DNA from: Tetrahymena elliotti 4EA
Taxonomy: Eukaryota > Ciliophora > Oligohymenophorea > Hymenostomatida > Tetrahymenidae
Assembly (NCBI GenBank): GCA_000231825.2
Contig: JH720315.1
Span: forward strand, 836,657-900,656
DNA length: 64,000 nucleotides
Direction of reading: 5' to 3'
The notes beneath the pieces are model-generated. The model ran no database searches and was not told where the DNA came from. It was given only the letters and a program-made list of their open reading frames with translations. Positions 23,188 to 36,461 of the stretch are shown here, one piece after another. Position numbers and translations under genes: made by a program. Each line of letters starts with the position of its first letter. Position 1 is the stretch's first letter.

Positions 23188-26100
23188 ATGATTGATAATT
23201 AACTCATCAATCAGGATGCTTAAAATTGCTCCTGTTCTTGCTAAATTAGTGGATGCAAAAATAATAAAAATGGTAATCAAAATGACAGTGATATCAAATT
23301 CTGTACTGATTGCAATAAATTAATATGCAATTCTTGCATTTCAAATCACGATGAAAATCACACTTTTATTGAAGGTGCTAATTTTGCTGTTATTCAAGAG
23401 AGCATGTCAAAAATTCTTCCTAATTTGGGGAACTTGAGTCCCATTTTACAAAGCAATAATTTAAATGTCAGTAGTGATTCAAAAATGCTCAGCGAAGATA
23501 CTCTTCCTGACACTGAAGAAAAGAAAGTTTAACAAGAGAAAATGAGCTATGGATATCAATAATAACCTAACTTTTTATAAAAAATAAACGACGTTGAAGA
23601 TGATAGTGATAGCGATAGCGACAGTGAAGGCGATGATGAGATAATGAAAATGAGGAATTTCAATAAAATAAATGAGCAACTTAAAAAGATTTAGTATGAT
23701 AGCAATGAAGAAGATTCTGATGATGATGAAGATGAAAGAGATTTTATCAACTAAGCTGCTAGTAAACTAACTACAATAGGAAAAGTATCTAATTCACCAA
23801 CAAATACTATTTTTGTAGAATATAATTCTAAAGCTTAGTCTGAATCTAAATTTAATTTAAATTAATAATAATAACAAATTAATATAAATAACGCAAACTA
23901 TTAATAGCCTTCAAATATGTATGGAAATAATAATTTCCTTCAAGTGCCCCAAAATTTTCATAATGTAAAGAATGTTATCAACTAGAATCCGTTCTAAAAT
24001 AATGGATATTAAATTAATATAAATGGATATCAAAACTAAGAATATAATTAAAACAATGGTTTGTATCAAAATTAATATGCTTTAACAGAATTGTAAAAAG
24101 TATTTTTATAAAAAGAGCAATATTATACTTTGGTCAGTTAGTTTTACAAGCCAAATCAACCAAATAAGAATAAAGTAACTAAAAAGATAGCAAAATAATA
24201 AAATAAAAAGAAGAGAAAAGCTAAGGATGAGCTGGGAGGTGATAATGAAAATGATGATAGCACAATCTAAGATAGAGAAGACATACCCATTCCTTATATT
24301 GAAGATCATTAGAGAGAAGCTAATAAGAAGATAGGTTTGTAAGAATTAAAAAATCGTTCTAAATAATTATATGAAGAACTAAAAACAAAATCTGATTAGA
24401 TCTTTAAAGAAATCAAACATTAGATTCATGGAGTTCAATATGAAAGAGACGAAACAGATAGAATTAATAAATATAAAAAATACGCTCTTGAAGGTATTGA
24501 AAGTTATTTCCTCTATTTAAAAGATCAATTTAAAATAGAATACTCTAAATTAAAGAATTGCAAAAAGAGAGACTAACTCAGTAAAATGATGAATAAAGTC
24601 ATGGATAGCTTGGAAAAATATCAATATTTCTAGGATTAAAAAGATCATGTAGAATTTATCAACAAAAACTATGATTCATATTTCAATAACATTGAAATAC
24701 TCTTACATGAAATTTAAAAGGAAGGTAACGATTTCCCTCCTTAATACAAAATTGTCTACGAAAATCTCTATGACATATTTTTCTCTCTTATCAGCTACAT
24801 CTCATTGAACTTACCAAACTAAAAGAACTACAGTTAATTCACTCAGCCAATCATTAAAACTCAAAGCTCCAAATTCTTAGTCATCCCCATTCATTATCCT
24901 CTAGTAAATATTTTTTTAAAATAAATTTTAATTTAAATTAAATAATTTTCTTTATATAATATTAATTCATTCAATAAAATTAAATATTTCATTTTTTTAA
25001 AGAAAGTTTCTTATTTTTTATTTCATTTAATGTCTTCTTTTTTAAATTCCTCAAAAATTATTTTTAAAAAGAAGATTGAAAAGAAATAATTTAATGATTA
25101 AAATTAATCATTTTTCTATAATTCTTTATTTTGTACATTCAATTTTACGAAAATAAGAGATTTTCTTTTGTTGATTAATTAAATTTAACGAAAAATGTTT
25201 TCAAAGAAATTTATTCTTTTTTAATTTAATTTTTTACAAATGAAAAATGGAAAAAGTAGAGAGGAAATTTATTTTAGAATAAATAAGATTTAGAAGAAAT
25301 AATTTAATGATTAAAATTAATTTGAATTTATTTTAAAAATAGAAAAAAGTAGTTGGAATATTTAATTGTAGAAGCAATGAATTGGAATAAATTGAATATG
25401 ATTGTTCTTAGATGACAGATTTTTAGAAATATAGCAACTTTTAAGTAGTAAATGATGGTGATTTTATTTACTTTATTGGAGGTGTCGTTTTTAATAAGGA
25501 GAGAAATACATTTGCTCCAAGTTAGAAGTGTTTCAAAATGAGTAGACATTCTGGAGAAATAATTGCATTAAAAGACATGCCATATCCTAAAATGAAGTTT
25601 GGAACTATTCTTATTGGTAGTTCTATTTACGTTTTTGGAGGATTGTAAACTTTAGAAAAGCATCGTACAAACACCTGTGAGAAATATGATCTTAATACTA
25701 ACACATGGAAAATATTACCCATGATGTAAAAAAATAGGGTTTGCCCAATTGTTTCATCCTTTATCACTATTGGCAATAATTATAATTAAAAACAATTAAT
25801 TTACTTATTAGGTGGTATGGAAGATAAAAATAATATTAACTATTCGATTGAAGTCTTTGACTATAAATTGGATATATGGATTGATTTCATTTAAAAACCT
25901 GCAAATAGTAGATGCTACATCCCAAAACAACTTGGATATGGAGTTTAAATTAACTAAGAACAAATATTGATTATTGGTGGTAATACATATAACATTAATT
26001 ACTTTTATTTTTGATTTAATTATTTCAATGTATTAAAGGGTATTTAATGTAAAATAATTAGGTTTATCTGGCAGAAAATAGAAGCCAACTGCATAAACTT

Positions 26101-26333
26101 ATGTGTATAATGTATCTAAGAATTCAATTTTTAATCTAAGTTTAGACTCTTTACCTACAGGAATAATCAAAGACTCTTTCTGTGGTATGCCCGTTGTTTA
26201 TGATAACTCAATATTCCTTCTTAATACCTAAATCAGTTAATACTTCCCATCTCTTAAGCAGTTACAAGGAGTAACTAATGTAATCAAAATAGGATTAAAC
26301 CAATAAGAAATTTTAGCAACCCATTGTTTCTGA
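23188..26333 (+). CDS. B-box zinc finger and kelch-repeat protein, 874 aa, 3 exons
   Basis: Exons 23188-24903, 25343-25979 and 26062-26333 total 2,625 bp, ending at TGA 26331. The N terminus holds a B-box-like zinc finger (C39, C42, C47, C50, H54, H58), with further Cys pairs at residues 14-23. A Ser/Asp/Glu-rich acidic tract, a Gln/Asn-rich low-complexity stretch, a basic patch and a helical coiled-coil region follow (about residues 330-530). Exons 2 and 3 encode kelch blades with repeated double-Gly and Trp positions (FIGG, FGG, LLGG, IIGG; N-T-W, D-I-W). The overall order resembles TRIM-like B-box/coiled-coil/kelch adaptors, but no RING is visible. It is likely a cytoplasmic protein-binding scaffold. 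Intron 1 (439 bp) is the longest in the window; its 3' splice site is the least certain call. Confidence 0.88.
25082..25321 (+). repeat. 27-bp direct repeat inside kelch-gene intron 1
   Basis: A 27-base sequence beginning AGAAATAATTTAATG occurs at 25082-25108 and again, identical, at 25295-25321. Both lie within the 439-bp intron, 213 bp apart. The sequence is A/T-only except for two Gs, so it could be a chance or slippage product, or a remnant of a duplication that lengthened the intron. Confidence 0.7.
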
Positions 26334-27514
26334 GATAAAATAAAACTGTATAAATTATAAAATGAGTCAAATATTGTTTTACAAATCTAAAATAAACTCA
26401 TAATAAAATGATGACATCATCTTACCCTGTTAAATATGTAGTACTAACAAAAAAATCTAAAAAAAATTGATTAAAAATGACTAACTAGTTTTCAAATTGT
26501 CAAATACTAAAAATATACTTTCTAATTTATTATTTTATAAATTATGTCAAAAATATACTTTCTATCTATCTATCATTATCTTCTTGTTATTTTGTTATTG
26601 AAATTATAAAATTTACTACTTTATCTATTTTTGATTAATAAATTTTGAAAAACATAAACTGTGAACATTTTTTTAATTTTAGACATTATTGGAAATAAAT
26701 TCCATTTTTAATAATGAAAATTTACTTATTAATTAAAAGTTATTAATAATGGAATTTTAGTAAAGAGATATTACATGTAAATTATCTCAATTTTTTATAT
26801 TAGAAATCTTTCTTATTTTGACAAAATTTTATGATCTGCTAATCCCTTAATTATCTTTCAAGCAATTCAAAAATTTATTATTTTTGTTGAAAATTTACTT
26901 ATTTTATCAATTTATTGCTTAATTATGAAATAAATTATAAAAAGATAGCTACATTATGTAAAATATATTTACACTTTAAATTCATTTTAATTAAGATTTT
27001 TGATTTTTAAGGAAAGATATTATGAAATAAAAAAGTTAAATATTTTAAAAGTGTTTTATGATAACAACATAAGGTGTTATAGCTAATAAATAAATTAAAA
27101 TTAATGAAAATATATTACTTTTTACCATATTTATTAGCATACATACATATTATTAAATCTTTTGTCAAAATCAAATTGATATAATTTTCAGATAATAAAA
27201 ACTATTTAAAGTAATCTTTTAAAATAAATGAAAAAAAATGTTTATCTGAAAATATTATAACAAATCTATTTATTTCTTCTAAATTGATTTATTGATGGTT
27301 TTTTTTGAATGATAGTGCTTGTTATAAATTATAGAATAGAAGAGCTTGGCTGATGATGGATTGCTATTAAATTTAATAGCATTCAAATTCTGGTTTATTA
27401 AAATTTGATTAATTTGTTTGTAATTTTTTAATCATAAAGATTCAACTCATAAAATATCATAATTAATAATAATCAAATTTTCTTAAATATATAAAAAATA
27501 GGTAATAATTATAA
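26334..27514. other. intergenic spacer
   Basis: 1.2 kb AT-rich, no coding pattern or RNA gene recognised. Confidence 0.6.
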
Positions 27515-27856
27515 ATGAGATAATAGGGATATCTAGAAAAATTACTTTTAGCAATGCTTGTTTTAGTGCAATTAGCGATTGCATGTAAGGATTTATATAA
27601 AAATAATTTAATTATAGAGCTTATTAATGAAAATATTTTATAAATAGAGGAAACTGAATAAGATGATAAAAATAAACCTAAATAGCAAGAAGATGATGAA
27701 GGAAATAGCACTGTTGTTTATATTTTATTAGCAATATTGGGAGGAGGTTTCTTATTCTTTTTATATAATACTTGGAGATGTCACAGAAACAGATAAATCG
27801 AAGAAGATGAATAAGAATTTAATAAAATTGAATTCTAAGATTAAAAAGAACCATGA
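27515..27856 (+). CDS. small single-pass membrane protein, 113 aa
   Basis: Intronless frame from ATG 27515 to TGA 27854-27856. An N-terminal hydrophobic segment (about residues 9-24, ending LAIAC) looks like a signal peptide. A short acidic, Asn/Gln-rich ectodomain follows, then a transmembrane segment (about residues 66-82, with a G-G-G stretch), a W-R-C-H-R-N-R stop-transfer cluster and an acidic cytoplasmic tail. This is a type I single-pass layout. I recognise no family. It is short, but the clear signal/TM/basic-stop architecture argues that it is real. It stands alone between spacers of more than 1 kb, and its partner and role are unknown. Confidence 0.72.
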
Positions 27857-29017
27857 TTAATTAATTCGTTGCAAACAAAAACAAACAAACAAACTAATAA
27901 ATGAATCTCTTTTTATTTTTGAAATATGTTAAAGGTTAAGTTAAAATAAAGGAATTATAAGTAAAATATTTACTTATATCATTTGCTTTTCAATTTTAGA
28001 ATATATTTTATCATCAATTTTCCTTCACATATTTAAATTTGAATTTCATGTTTTGTATCCAAAAATATTTGATTCACTAATCATTCAATCAATAATAAAT
28101 ATTGATAACTATGTTTTCTTAAATTTCAAAATGCTTTTTAAAATCAAAAAATTAAGTTATTTCAAATTCTCTTGTTCATTTCAAAAAATTATTTTGCATC
28201 TTTTTCAATATTTAAAATAATTACAAATTACCAATGAAATAAAAAAATTGAAATAATTTAGATGATATTTTCAATAGATCACTATGATTAAAGCTATCAA
28301 AAATAAGATTAAATATACATAAATACTTAAGAATTTTAATTTGAAAAATAAGATTGATCTATATCATTAGATCTATTTAAAAAATACATAAAATAACAAA
28401 AATATTTATAAAAATACATTAAGAATTAAATAACGTTTAATAGGAGTAAATTAATTGTCTAAAAAGGACAATTTTTAAAAATATTATTTACTTATTATTT
28501 GTTGAATCATATTGAAATTATTATGGATCATACTGCTTGCTAGTAGGATAAACAAAGATAATTTTGATAGTGAATTTTAATCATAAAATTCACAAAAAAG
28601 TAAGGCTATTAATGTTTTTTTTGTTTTTTTAAATGTCATTTTTTAACTCAAAAATTAATATTTTTATCTTTGTAAGTGTTTTTTTCATTTTATATTCTTG
28701 TGTTTTATTCAAATGCTTATGAAAATATAAATAAACTATTAGGATATTTCGACTAAATTAACATTATTTTTTAAATTAATTTTGTGATATTCTATGACTT
28801 TGTTTTTCAATATGTGTGTATGTGTATGCAATTATTTTGGATAATTCAAAGAAAATTGAATGAACCGTTTTAAATACTTTTACATCTTTTTTAATCTTTG
28901 AAAACTTTATATGATTGTTAGTGAAAAGTTTAAAAATGGCAGAAAATCATAAAGTAGAAGAACTGTAATTAAATTGAATTTTTAATTATTTGTTTTCACA
29001 GCAACACTATAAAAATT
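27857..29017. other. convergent intergenic spacer
   Basis: Lies between the ends of a plus-strand and a minus-strand gene. AT-rich, nothing recognised. Confidence 0.6.
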
Positions 29018-29959
29018 TCATGAATAAGATAAAGAAATGAAAACAAATAAAACTACAAGGAGAAGCTAATTGAATTTCATTAATTTTGAATAAGAATAAA
29101 GATTTTTTTCATTGAAGACAGAGTAGTAGGTTCCATCAGGGATCTAGCATCCTTTTTGATCATAAGTTGCTTAAATTGTTCCTTAATCTTTGAAACAAGC
29201 ATTACATTTAGAATCAGTCCAGAAATCTTGATGATCGCAAGTTATACAAGTAAAGGAACCAATATCAAAGTAGTGTTTGGGGCATCCTGAAAAAGTGCTG
29301 TAAACGCATTTCGACCTTTCTGCCGCGGCAAGGGTACAATCTACACATTAATCTGAAGGAGGGAAATATCGATAAGAAGAGCACCCATCAACATTTGCAT
29401 AAACACAATTTTTGTCAATCGCCAAAGAGCAATCTACACAAAAACCAAGACTCGGACTATAGTTATAAGTACCACAATATCCTACATTTTAATTCAAACA
29501 AGATCCATCACCAGAGGGTATTGTACAGTCCAAGCACCCAACATCATCTGAAGAATATGAGTAATTTTAACAGCCAGGAACGCTATTGTTGATACAAATA
29601 TGATTAACTGCTTCAGAACAATTAACACATATATCCTATCTTTCATCATACGAAAAATAGGAACAAGCTCCTTAATCCTAATAAATGCATTTCTTATCAA
29701 CAGCTATAGTACAATCATAACATACTTAGGTCAAATCATCAAAAATGTAATTCTCACATCCAGTTATATATCTATTTAAGCATTTAAGACTCTTTCCAAT
29801 ACTACAGTCCACACATATATCCTATAATTCACTATAAACGAAAGTTTAACAAAGAGGATTAGAGGCATTCACACATTTTTAATTTTTAGCTTCAGAACAA
29901 TCTTAACTTTTCACTAAATTCAACAATAAAATACTTAATAAAATAATCTTGGTGTTCAT
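29018..29959 (-). CDS. cysteine-rich GPI-type surface protein, 313 aa
   Basis: Single exon, ATG at 29959, TGA 29020-29018. Residues 1-18 are a signal peptide (hydrophobic, ending V-K-S before Gln). The body has about six units of 35-50 residues with spacing C-x-D-C, then C-(I/V)-Y or C-(L/I)-N, then G-C-x2-Y-x-Y, so each unit carries two or three Cys pairs and aromatic positions. The last 20 residues are hydrophobic and end at the stop, preceded by polar sequence, as for GPI attachment. This resembles ciliate immobilisation-antigen-type coat proteins in design, though no specific family member can be named. It has fewer and shorter units than the other two Cys-rich genes here and is intronless. 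Confidence 0.88.
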
Positions 29960-30998
29960 TTTTTCTTATTTTTTACTCCTAAATTTCTTAGTTCTACTTT
30001 TTTCTTCTTAATTTGCTCTTTAAAAATTAAAGGTAAATTAATATTTTAAATTCTTTATTTTCTTTTAAAAAATTATGAATTACTTAAAAAAAACAAACAA
30101 GAAAAATTTTATAAAAATAATGCCTATATTTTTGTAATAACATCTAAATTAACGAACAATAATCAAAAAAACCAATTAATTCTTTTTAGAAAATTAGATT
30201 GATTCTAGTAGAACCCATAACTCATTTAAAAAATTAATTAGATGATTTAGTTAAGCTTTTAAATAAAAATATTATTGGCAGACTCTTAAAATGTAAGCTA
30301 AATATTAAAATCAATTTATGAAAATCAGCAGGGCCTTAAAAACTTTCATTAGTACTTTAAATTATATTCAAATAAATTTAATTCTTACAAAATAATTTTT
30401 TTCTGGTAAATTTACAAAATTAGATTAAAAACTTATCAAAAAATAGAAAGATAAGTGTTTTTTTAAAAGTGAATAATAGCAATTTTTAACAAAAAAAAAG
30501 GTAAAATTAAAATAATTTTTCAATAAAACTCTCTGAAATTTTCAAAATAAAATTCCTTATTCCTTTCCTTCTGAAAGAGATTTAGCTCCCTCATAACCCT
30601 AATTGCTAAATAAAATTTGAATATTAATATGTTAAGTTGGAAGATTTTTATTTTAGAAAAATAAACATATTAGAATATTAGGTATCTAATATATTTATAA
30701 AATTAAATTCATGAAGAATAATTTTTAAATTTAAAAAAATGATTAATATTTAAGAAAGAAAAGCTATTCAACAAAAACGAATAAGAAAAATAGATAGGTA
30801 AGATGAAACAAGGTATGAATTAATTATATGATTTATTATTTGTTTATTAAACAGGGTAAAGAATTTAATTTTAGAATTAATTTGATTAATGATTTAAGTT
30901 TATTGCATTTTAATATTTTAATTGACCACATTTAATAGTTATCATCCAAATTCTTAAAGATTTTGAGAATTTTAACCATGTTTTTTAAATGAGATTTT
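29960..30998. other. intergenic spacer
   Basis: AT-rich. A tiny spliceable plus-strand frame (30739-30812 joined to 30855-30885, 34 codons, 42-bp putative intron) was noticed but is too short to call. Otherwise nothing is seen. It holds the promoter of the Cys-rich gene at 29959. Confidence 0.5.
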
Positions 30999-33900
30999 TC
31001 AGTACTAAGAAAGTCTTTGCTTTTGATAGAGATTTTTTTCTCTTTCAGCAACTCTTTAGAGCTGAAGTGTTATAGATTCTACTTCTCTTTACTTAGAATC
31101 TAAATCTTATTTCATAATCTCTTTATCACTTTCTAGCTGTCTAACTTAGTTTCCTAATTTTTATATTTTGAAATTCAATTCTCTTTTCTCTCTCTCAAAT
31201 TTATTATTTAACTCCTTAATGCTTTCTTCTCGTACTTCATCCATTTCTTTTTTAAAATTTATTTCTAAATCTTCCATTTGATCTTTCATCAATCTAAAAA
31301 TAATAACAAAAAAATTAAATAAATAAATATATTTAATAAGCACTTCTTTTTTACTGCTTGAGGTGATTTGCTCTAGAAATATCATCAATAAGTCTTTTAT
31401 TTTTTGTCTCCAATTCGATAACTTGCATTTTCGTTTAGCTGAGTTGAGTTTCTGCCTGTTACAAAGATATTGTTAAATGTGATTTTGTGTTATCATTTGA
31501 TTTCTCTAACTACTAAATCTTTTTATGTTGCTAAGTATATTTATTTTCTAACACTTAATATTAACTTTGGAGAGCTAAAAAGGTATTCTAAATTTATTCA
31601 TTTTTATTGAGCATAATGTTAACCTAACTCTCAAGATCTAATATCTTTTCATGAGAAACCTTATTCTATATTGAAAGGAGATCAATTTATTTATCTTTTT
31701 CCTCAATAGATTTAGTAAGTTCTATTTTTTCATTCTTTATTTTGTTTGCAATCTAAGGTAACTCCTCCTTAAATTAATTCAATTCTTATTTCTTGTATTC
31801 ATAGTTTTCACTTAAATATTTAAACTCATCTAACAACCTCTTATATTTAGTATCTATAGAAGCAACTTAGTTCTCATAGATCTACTCACTCTTTCTATAT
31901 TTCAAATCATTTTCTTCTTTCTCCTCTGTAAGCTATCTTTGCAACTTGTCTCTTTGATTTTCCAACTTGAAAATAAAACAAAAATTAATTCAAATGATAA
32001 AAAATTAATTTAATCCTAAAAATAAATATTTTGCTTTAAAAATCCAAATTTATTTTAAAAAATTAAATTTCAAAAAATTGTTTTAAATTAAATAAATAAA
32101 AAGCTTTAAAAAATGAAGTTAAATTTACTTTTAATATTTTTTCTTTTAGTTTAGAAATTTCAATTTAGTTATCCTCATTGATTTTTTATAATTCAAGAAG
32201 AGTTGAGTCAAAATGAACTCTTTCTTATATTTTAAGTCTATCTTCTTGTTAGATGTGGTTTATCTGGAAGTTTAGTCTGTTGATTTAGTCTTTTAATGAA
32301 ATTATTTCTTATTAGGACTATTCTAGTTGATTTAAATTTTATTAGAATTATTCATTTGTTTCAATTTCTTTTTATTAAATTTATGCTTTTAAATCTTCAA
32401 TTTATAGTTTGTATCTATTTGTTTCTTGCTGACTTACTTTTTCTTTAAGCTCATAAACATCTTGGGTTTCTTTTAAAAAGTTTTCTCTTTCTTCTTCTAG
32501 TTGATGGAGATTATTTTAAATTCTTTCTAATTAGACTTATTCTTACTCTCTTTCATATAAAAGTTTATCTTTTTCTATTAAAAGATCCTAAATCTCCTAT
32601 GCTTTTTCCTTGAGCACTTATGTTAAGTTATCATTGACTTCAATCATTTGATCTAGTTTATCTGTTAGAGCAATATTTTTATTTTTCATGTCTTCTAATT
32701 CATTCAAATATTGTATTTTATCTTATTAGGATCTCTAATTCTCCATGCAAGTTGTCATTATTATTTATTCTTACTAAAATTTTTATTACTATTAGCTTTC
32801 CGTCTAAATCTTAAATTAATCTTCAAAGTAATCAGCCCTATTTTTCTCTTCCATTAACTTTAATTCATTAAAATGAATAATTATATTTTTAAATAAAATA
32901 ATCCATATTCTAAAAATAACTTTTATTTGAAATTAATTATGACTATTTTAATAATTAATAATTTCAAGTATAGTATAGTATTAATTATTTTTAGAGAGGT
33001 ATTTATATAATTTCTAAATATAAAGTGCTCAGAAAAGTTTTCAAATAACTTACTAAAATTTTATGAATTCAAAATAAAAATTTGGATTAATACCCATTTG
33101 TGGCTTATTAATTAAATTATTTTGCAAAAATTAAAATTTAGTAAGTATTTTACTTGTTTTTTGGTTAAAACTAATTCATCTCTAAATTTTTCAATTTCGT
33201 GTGAGTAGAGTTTGATTTCTTCAAGTTTTTCATTGATTTATTGCTCTGTTTCTCTGAGGATAGATTACTTTTCTTTATCATAAGTTTATTTGAGTTAAAG
33301 TATTTTGTTTTCTTTAAGTTCAAGCTATTCTTTATTTAAATCAATAATTTTCTTCATTTCTTAAATAATTTCTTTGTTTTCCAAAAGCTGTTTATCTTTG
33401 ATCATTTGATTTTCCTCTATTGTCTTAAATTAACTAATATTTTTTTTAAATTCTTTTATTTAAAAATAATTTTACTTCTTTTGTTGTTTTGAGTTGGTCA
33501 GCATACCATTCAATAGCATATTATTTAGCAACTTTTTCTTAGAGGGCTTTATTTTCCTCAAGAAGTGCTTTAATTTTAGTTTTATAATTTATATTTTCAG
33601 CTTACATTTATTCAATTTAAGTGTTTTTTTCACTCACAATATTAGAAACAGCCTCATTTAGCTTATCTTCTGTGAATTATTCTTGTTAAAAAATAATTTC
33701 ATTATTCAAAACTTTATTTTATTCTTAAGCTTCTTTTAACTGCTTTTCTAGTTATTTTATCAACTAATTTTTCTTTTCTAATAAATCCTGGAATTTTGCT
33801 AAAGAATTTTAACTCTAAGTGTTCTCTTCTTCTCTAAATATTTAAAAAATCAAAAATATTACAACAAAATGCATTTAAAATTTAATTTAATTTATGAAAA

Positions 33901-35563
33901 ATGAAAATATTTTTTACCTTTGCCTGAGCAACTCTATTTGCTCTTGCTTTTCTTCAATCATTTTTAACAAAGTAGCATTTTCATTTGAAAGAATTGTAAT
34001 TTTAATTTCAAGTTTATCAAGCAACTCTTAATATTCTTCAGTTTTTTCAGAGAGATTTTAATTTTCTTCATTCAACAAAGTGTATTCTTTCATTTATTTT
34101 AAATTTTTATTAACTCTTTCATTAAGCTATTGGTAATCTTAAGCCAGTTATTGGTTTTGTAAATTAAGTTATTCATTTTCAAGAACTAATTTATCAATTC
34201 TTTAAATTAAAATTGCTTCTTAGTTGTTTTTTTGTTTAAGATCATCAATTTCTAGCTATTTTTAAGCTATCATTTTTAACAGCTAAGATCTATCTGTTTG
34301 TAATTCTATAATTTTTTGTTCATGAGTAAATGATTTTGTCACCGTTTTAGATGCAGTGTTAATCATATTCTATATATTTCTTTCTTTTAAAATTTCTCTT
34401 GTTTAATCAAATGTTCCATTTAAGCTAAAAGTGTCTGAATTCTAAGAAGTGTTTTAATCTTGTTAAATTTTGTCTTCAAAATTTGATTTAATTTATTTTT
34501 GAATGTTCTCATCTATATTTTTAAGTTAACTTATACTGTTTCTTAAAATTTAATTTTTATTAATTTATTATGAATTTATTTATTTGCCACTATTATTATT
34601 GCTATCAGGAAGAAAACTTATTTGCTATTCTTGATGCTATTAATTCATTTAGTTTCTATTGAATACATATTATAGTTAAATTTGTTATTATGTACTTATT
34701 AAGTTAGAACTAGGAGAATTACTTCTCATAGTCCTTGACTATTCTAATTATTATGTTGTTTAATACTGTTAATTTTATTACTAATACTAATTCTACTATT
34801 ATATCAAAGAACTATTTATGCTTTGCTAGTTCTTTTAACTGAACGAAAAGTTAGGACTATGCTGGCCTTTTTCTTTACAAAATAATTTATTAAACTTTTT
34901 ATTTTGTTCCTCAATTCTCTTCTATGTCTCTTAATTTAAAATAACAATATTATTTGTTCCATTATTTATCACTTGAGGAGTGTTTTGAATATTTTAAATG
35001 GGTTGTTAAATATTTTGACCAATGTGACTTAATTAATTTTATTAAATATGTGGTTATAACATCATATTGCTGTTGCTGTTTAAAATGGATCCTTAATTTT
35101 TTACTTGAGCCATTTAAAGAGGTTACTTACCAGCAGTTGGAGGAATAACTGGAGAAGGCTTTAAAAATTATGTGTTATTTTATGCTATAGGCTATTAAGG
35201 GCTTTCGTTACCAAGAATTCTTATCTAATTTCTACCTGTGTTTTAAGCTTAGGGACTAAGCTAATAAATCCCCTCAGTAGCAGGTCTTAAAGTGTTTGCC
35301 TTATTATTATGTGGAGACATTTACCTGATTGGTGAACTCTATTTCATATTTGCAATTCCGTTTGGTACTAAAGAAACTCCTGAAATCTAAACACTTCTGG
35401 CAGAATTAGGCTCTGAGCATGTGTAGTTTAGTATAGAAGAATTAATTGAGGGAGACATTTATCTTGTATCTCTAGGAGATGGAGAAAAAGAATTACCATT
35501 CTATCTCTATTTTGCAGAAGGAGAATAGCAAACATAATTTGTAGAAACCTATTTCTACAGCAT
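30999..35563 (-). CDS. long coiled-coil protein, 1,302 aa, 6 exons
   Basis: Exons 35563-33918, 33833-33476, 33423-33154, 32857-32129, 31965-31355 and 31293-30999 total 3,909 bp, ending at TGA 31001-30999. The first 400 residues are Asn/Gln/Ser/Pro-rich and disordered-looking. From about residue 410 to the end the protein is almost continuous Glu/Lys/Gln/Leu-rich heptad coiled coil without a globular domain. This design suits a cytoskeletal, basal-body or Golgi tether protein, but no specific family is recognised. Introns range from 52 to 296 bp. The frame stays open upstream of the chosen ATG, interrupted only by a TGA at 35635-35633, with another ATG at 35758. The start is therefore uncertain. 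Confidence 0.85.
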
Positions 35564-35758
35564 TTCTTTGAAAAATATTCTATCTTGAATTAAACTTTAT
35601 TAAATAGATATAAACTGACTCTCAAAATTAATTCAATAAGAAATTTTATCTGCTTCTTTCTCTTTTTTAATTAGTTGATGACTGGTAATTTAATTTAATT
35701 GGATTGATTGCATGTACTCATTCATTACTTCTCTACCCAAAAGGTCTTCCTATTCCAT
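35564..35758 (-). other. possible N-terminal extension of the coiled-coil gene with in-frame TGA
   Basis: From ATG 35758 a frame encodes MEQEDLLGREVMNEYM and continues, in the same phase as the coiled-coil gene, into its start at 35563. One TGA (35635-35633) interrupts it. Sequence on both sides is helix-like and protein-like. It could be a missed intron, a sequencing error, a decayed extension or a short upstream ORF. Confidence 0.4.
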
Positions 35759-36461
35759 TAAAAAAGTGATAACATTTATTCATTCATTTTTGATTGATAA
35801 GTCATCAAAAGAAATTTAACAACTAAATTTCATTTAATTTTATAAAAACTACATTTCATATATAATTGATTTTGAAATTTTTGATTTTCAACATATTTTT
35901 TAGTTTAAAGCATCTTCTACTTATTCTTGTACCATTTAACATAAATTATATCTTTCATTTAAAACACTTCATTTCATTTATCTTTCTCTTTTTTTGCTCG
36001 TTGCTAAATATAGAATGCATTTCATAAAATACAAATTAAATACCAATATTGATATTAAAAATTAAATAACTGAACTTTATAATACTATTTCATTTAATTT
36101 TATTAAAGCTGATATTTTTGTATCATTCAAAAAAATTTTCATTCAATAAATATCTCCTTCTAATTAAATTCCATTTTCAATAAATCATGTTAAATTAAAT
36201 TTTACCTTATTAAATAATATCAAACACTAAACAAATTTAAACTCTTGGCTCTTCTTCAAATTTTATTAAAAAATACATCATTAAATTATTTTTATTTTAT
36301 TCTTTTGAAAGACATGAAGTATAATATTTTTAAAATTCATTGTTCCAAATAAATTTTTATGCTTTTTTTTAATTTAAAATTATTTGATCAAACATTAAAA
36401 TAATTATAATTAAAAAAATAATTTAAAATATACTTAAACATAAATCTAAAGTAGTTAATCA
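35759..36461. other. intergenic spacer
   Basis: About 0.7 kb AT-rich sequence, nothing recognised. Confidence 0.6.

Noticed and set aside
27463..27711. 82-codon minus-strand standard ORF
   Set aside because: It overlaps the signal-peptide/TM gene on the plus strand, which has a far more coherent product. No continuation is seen in the ciliate code.
30739..30885. Two-exon 34-codon frame with a 42-bp putative intron
   Set aside because: Too short to separate from chance in A/T-rich spacer.
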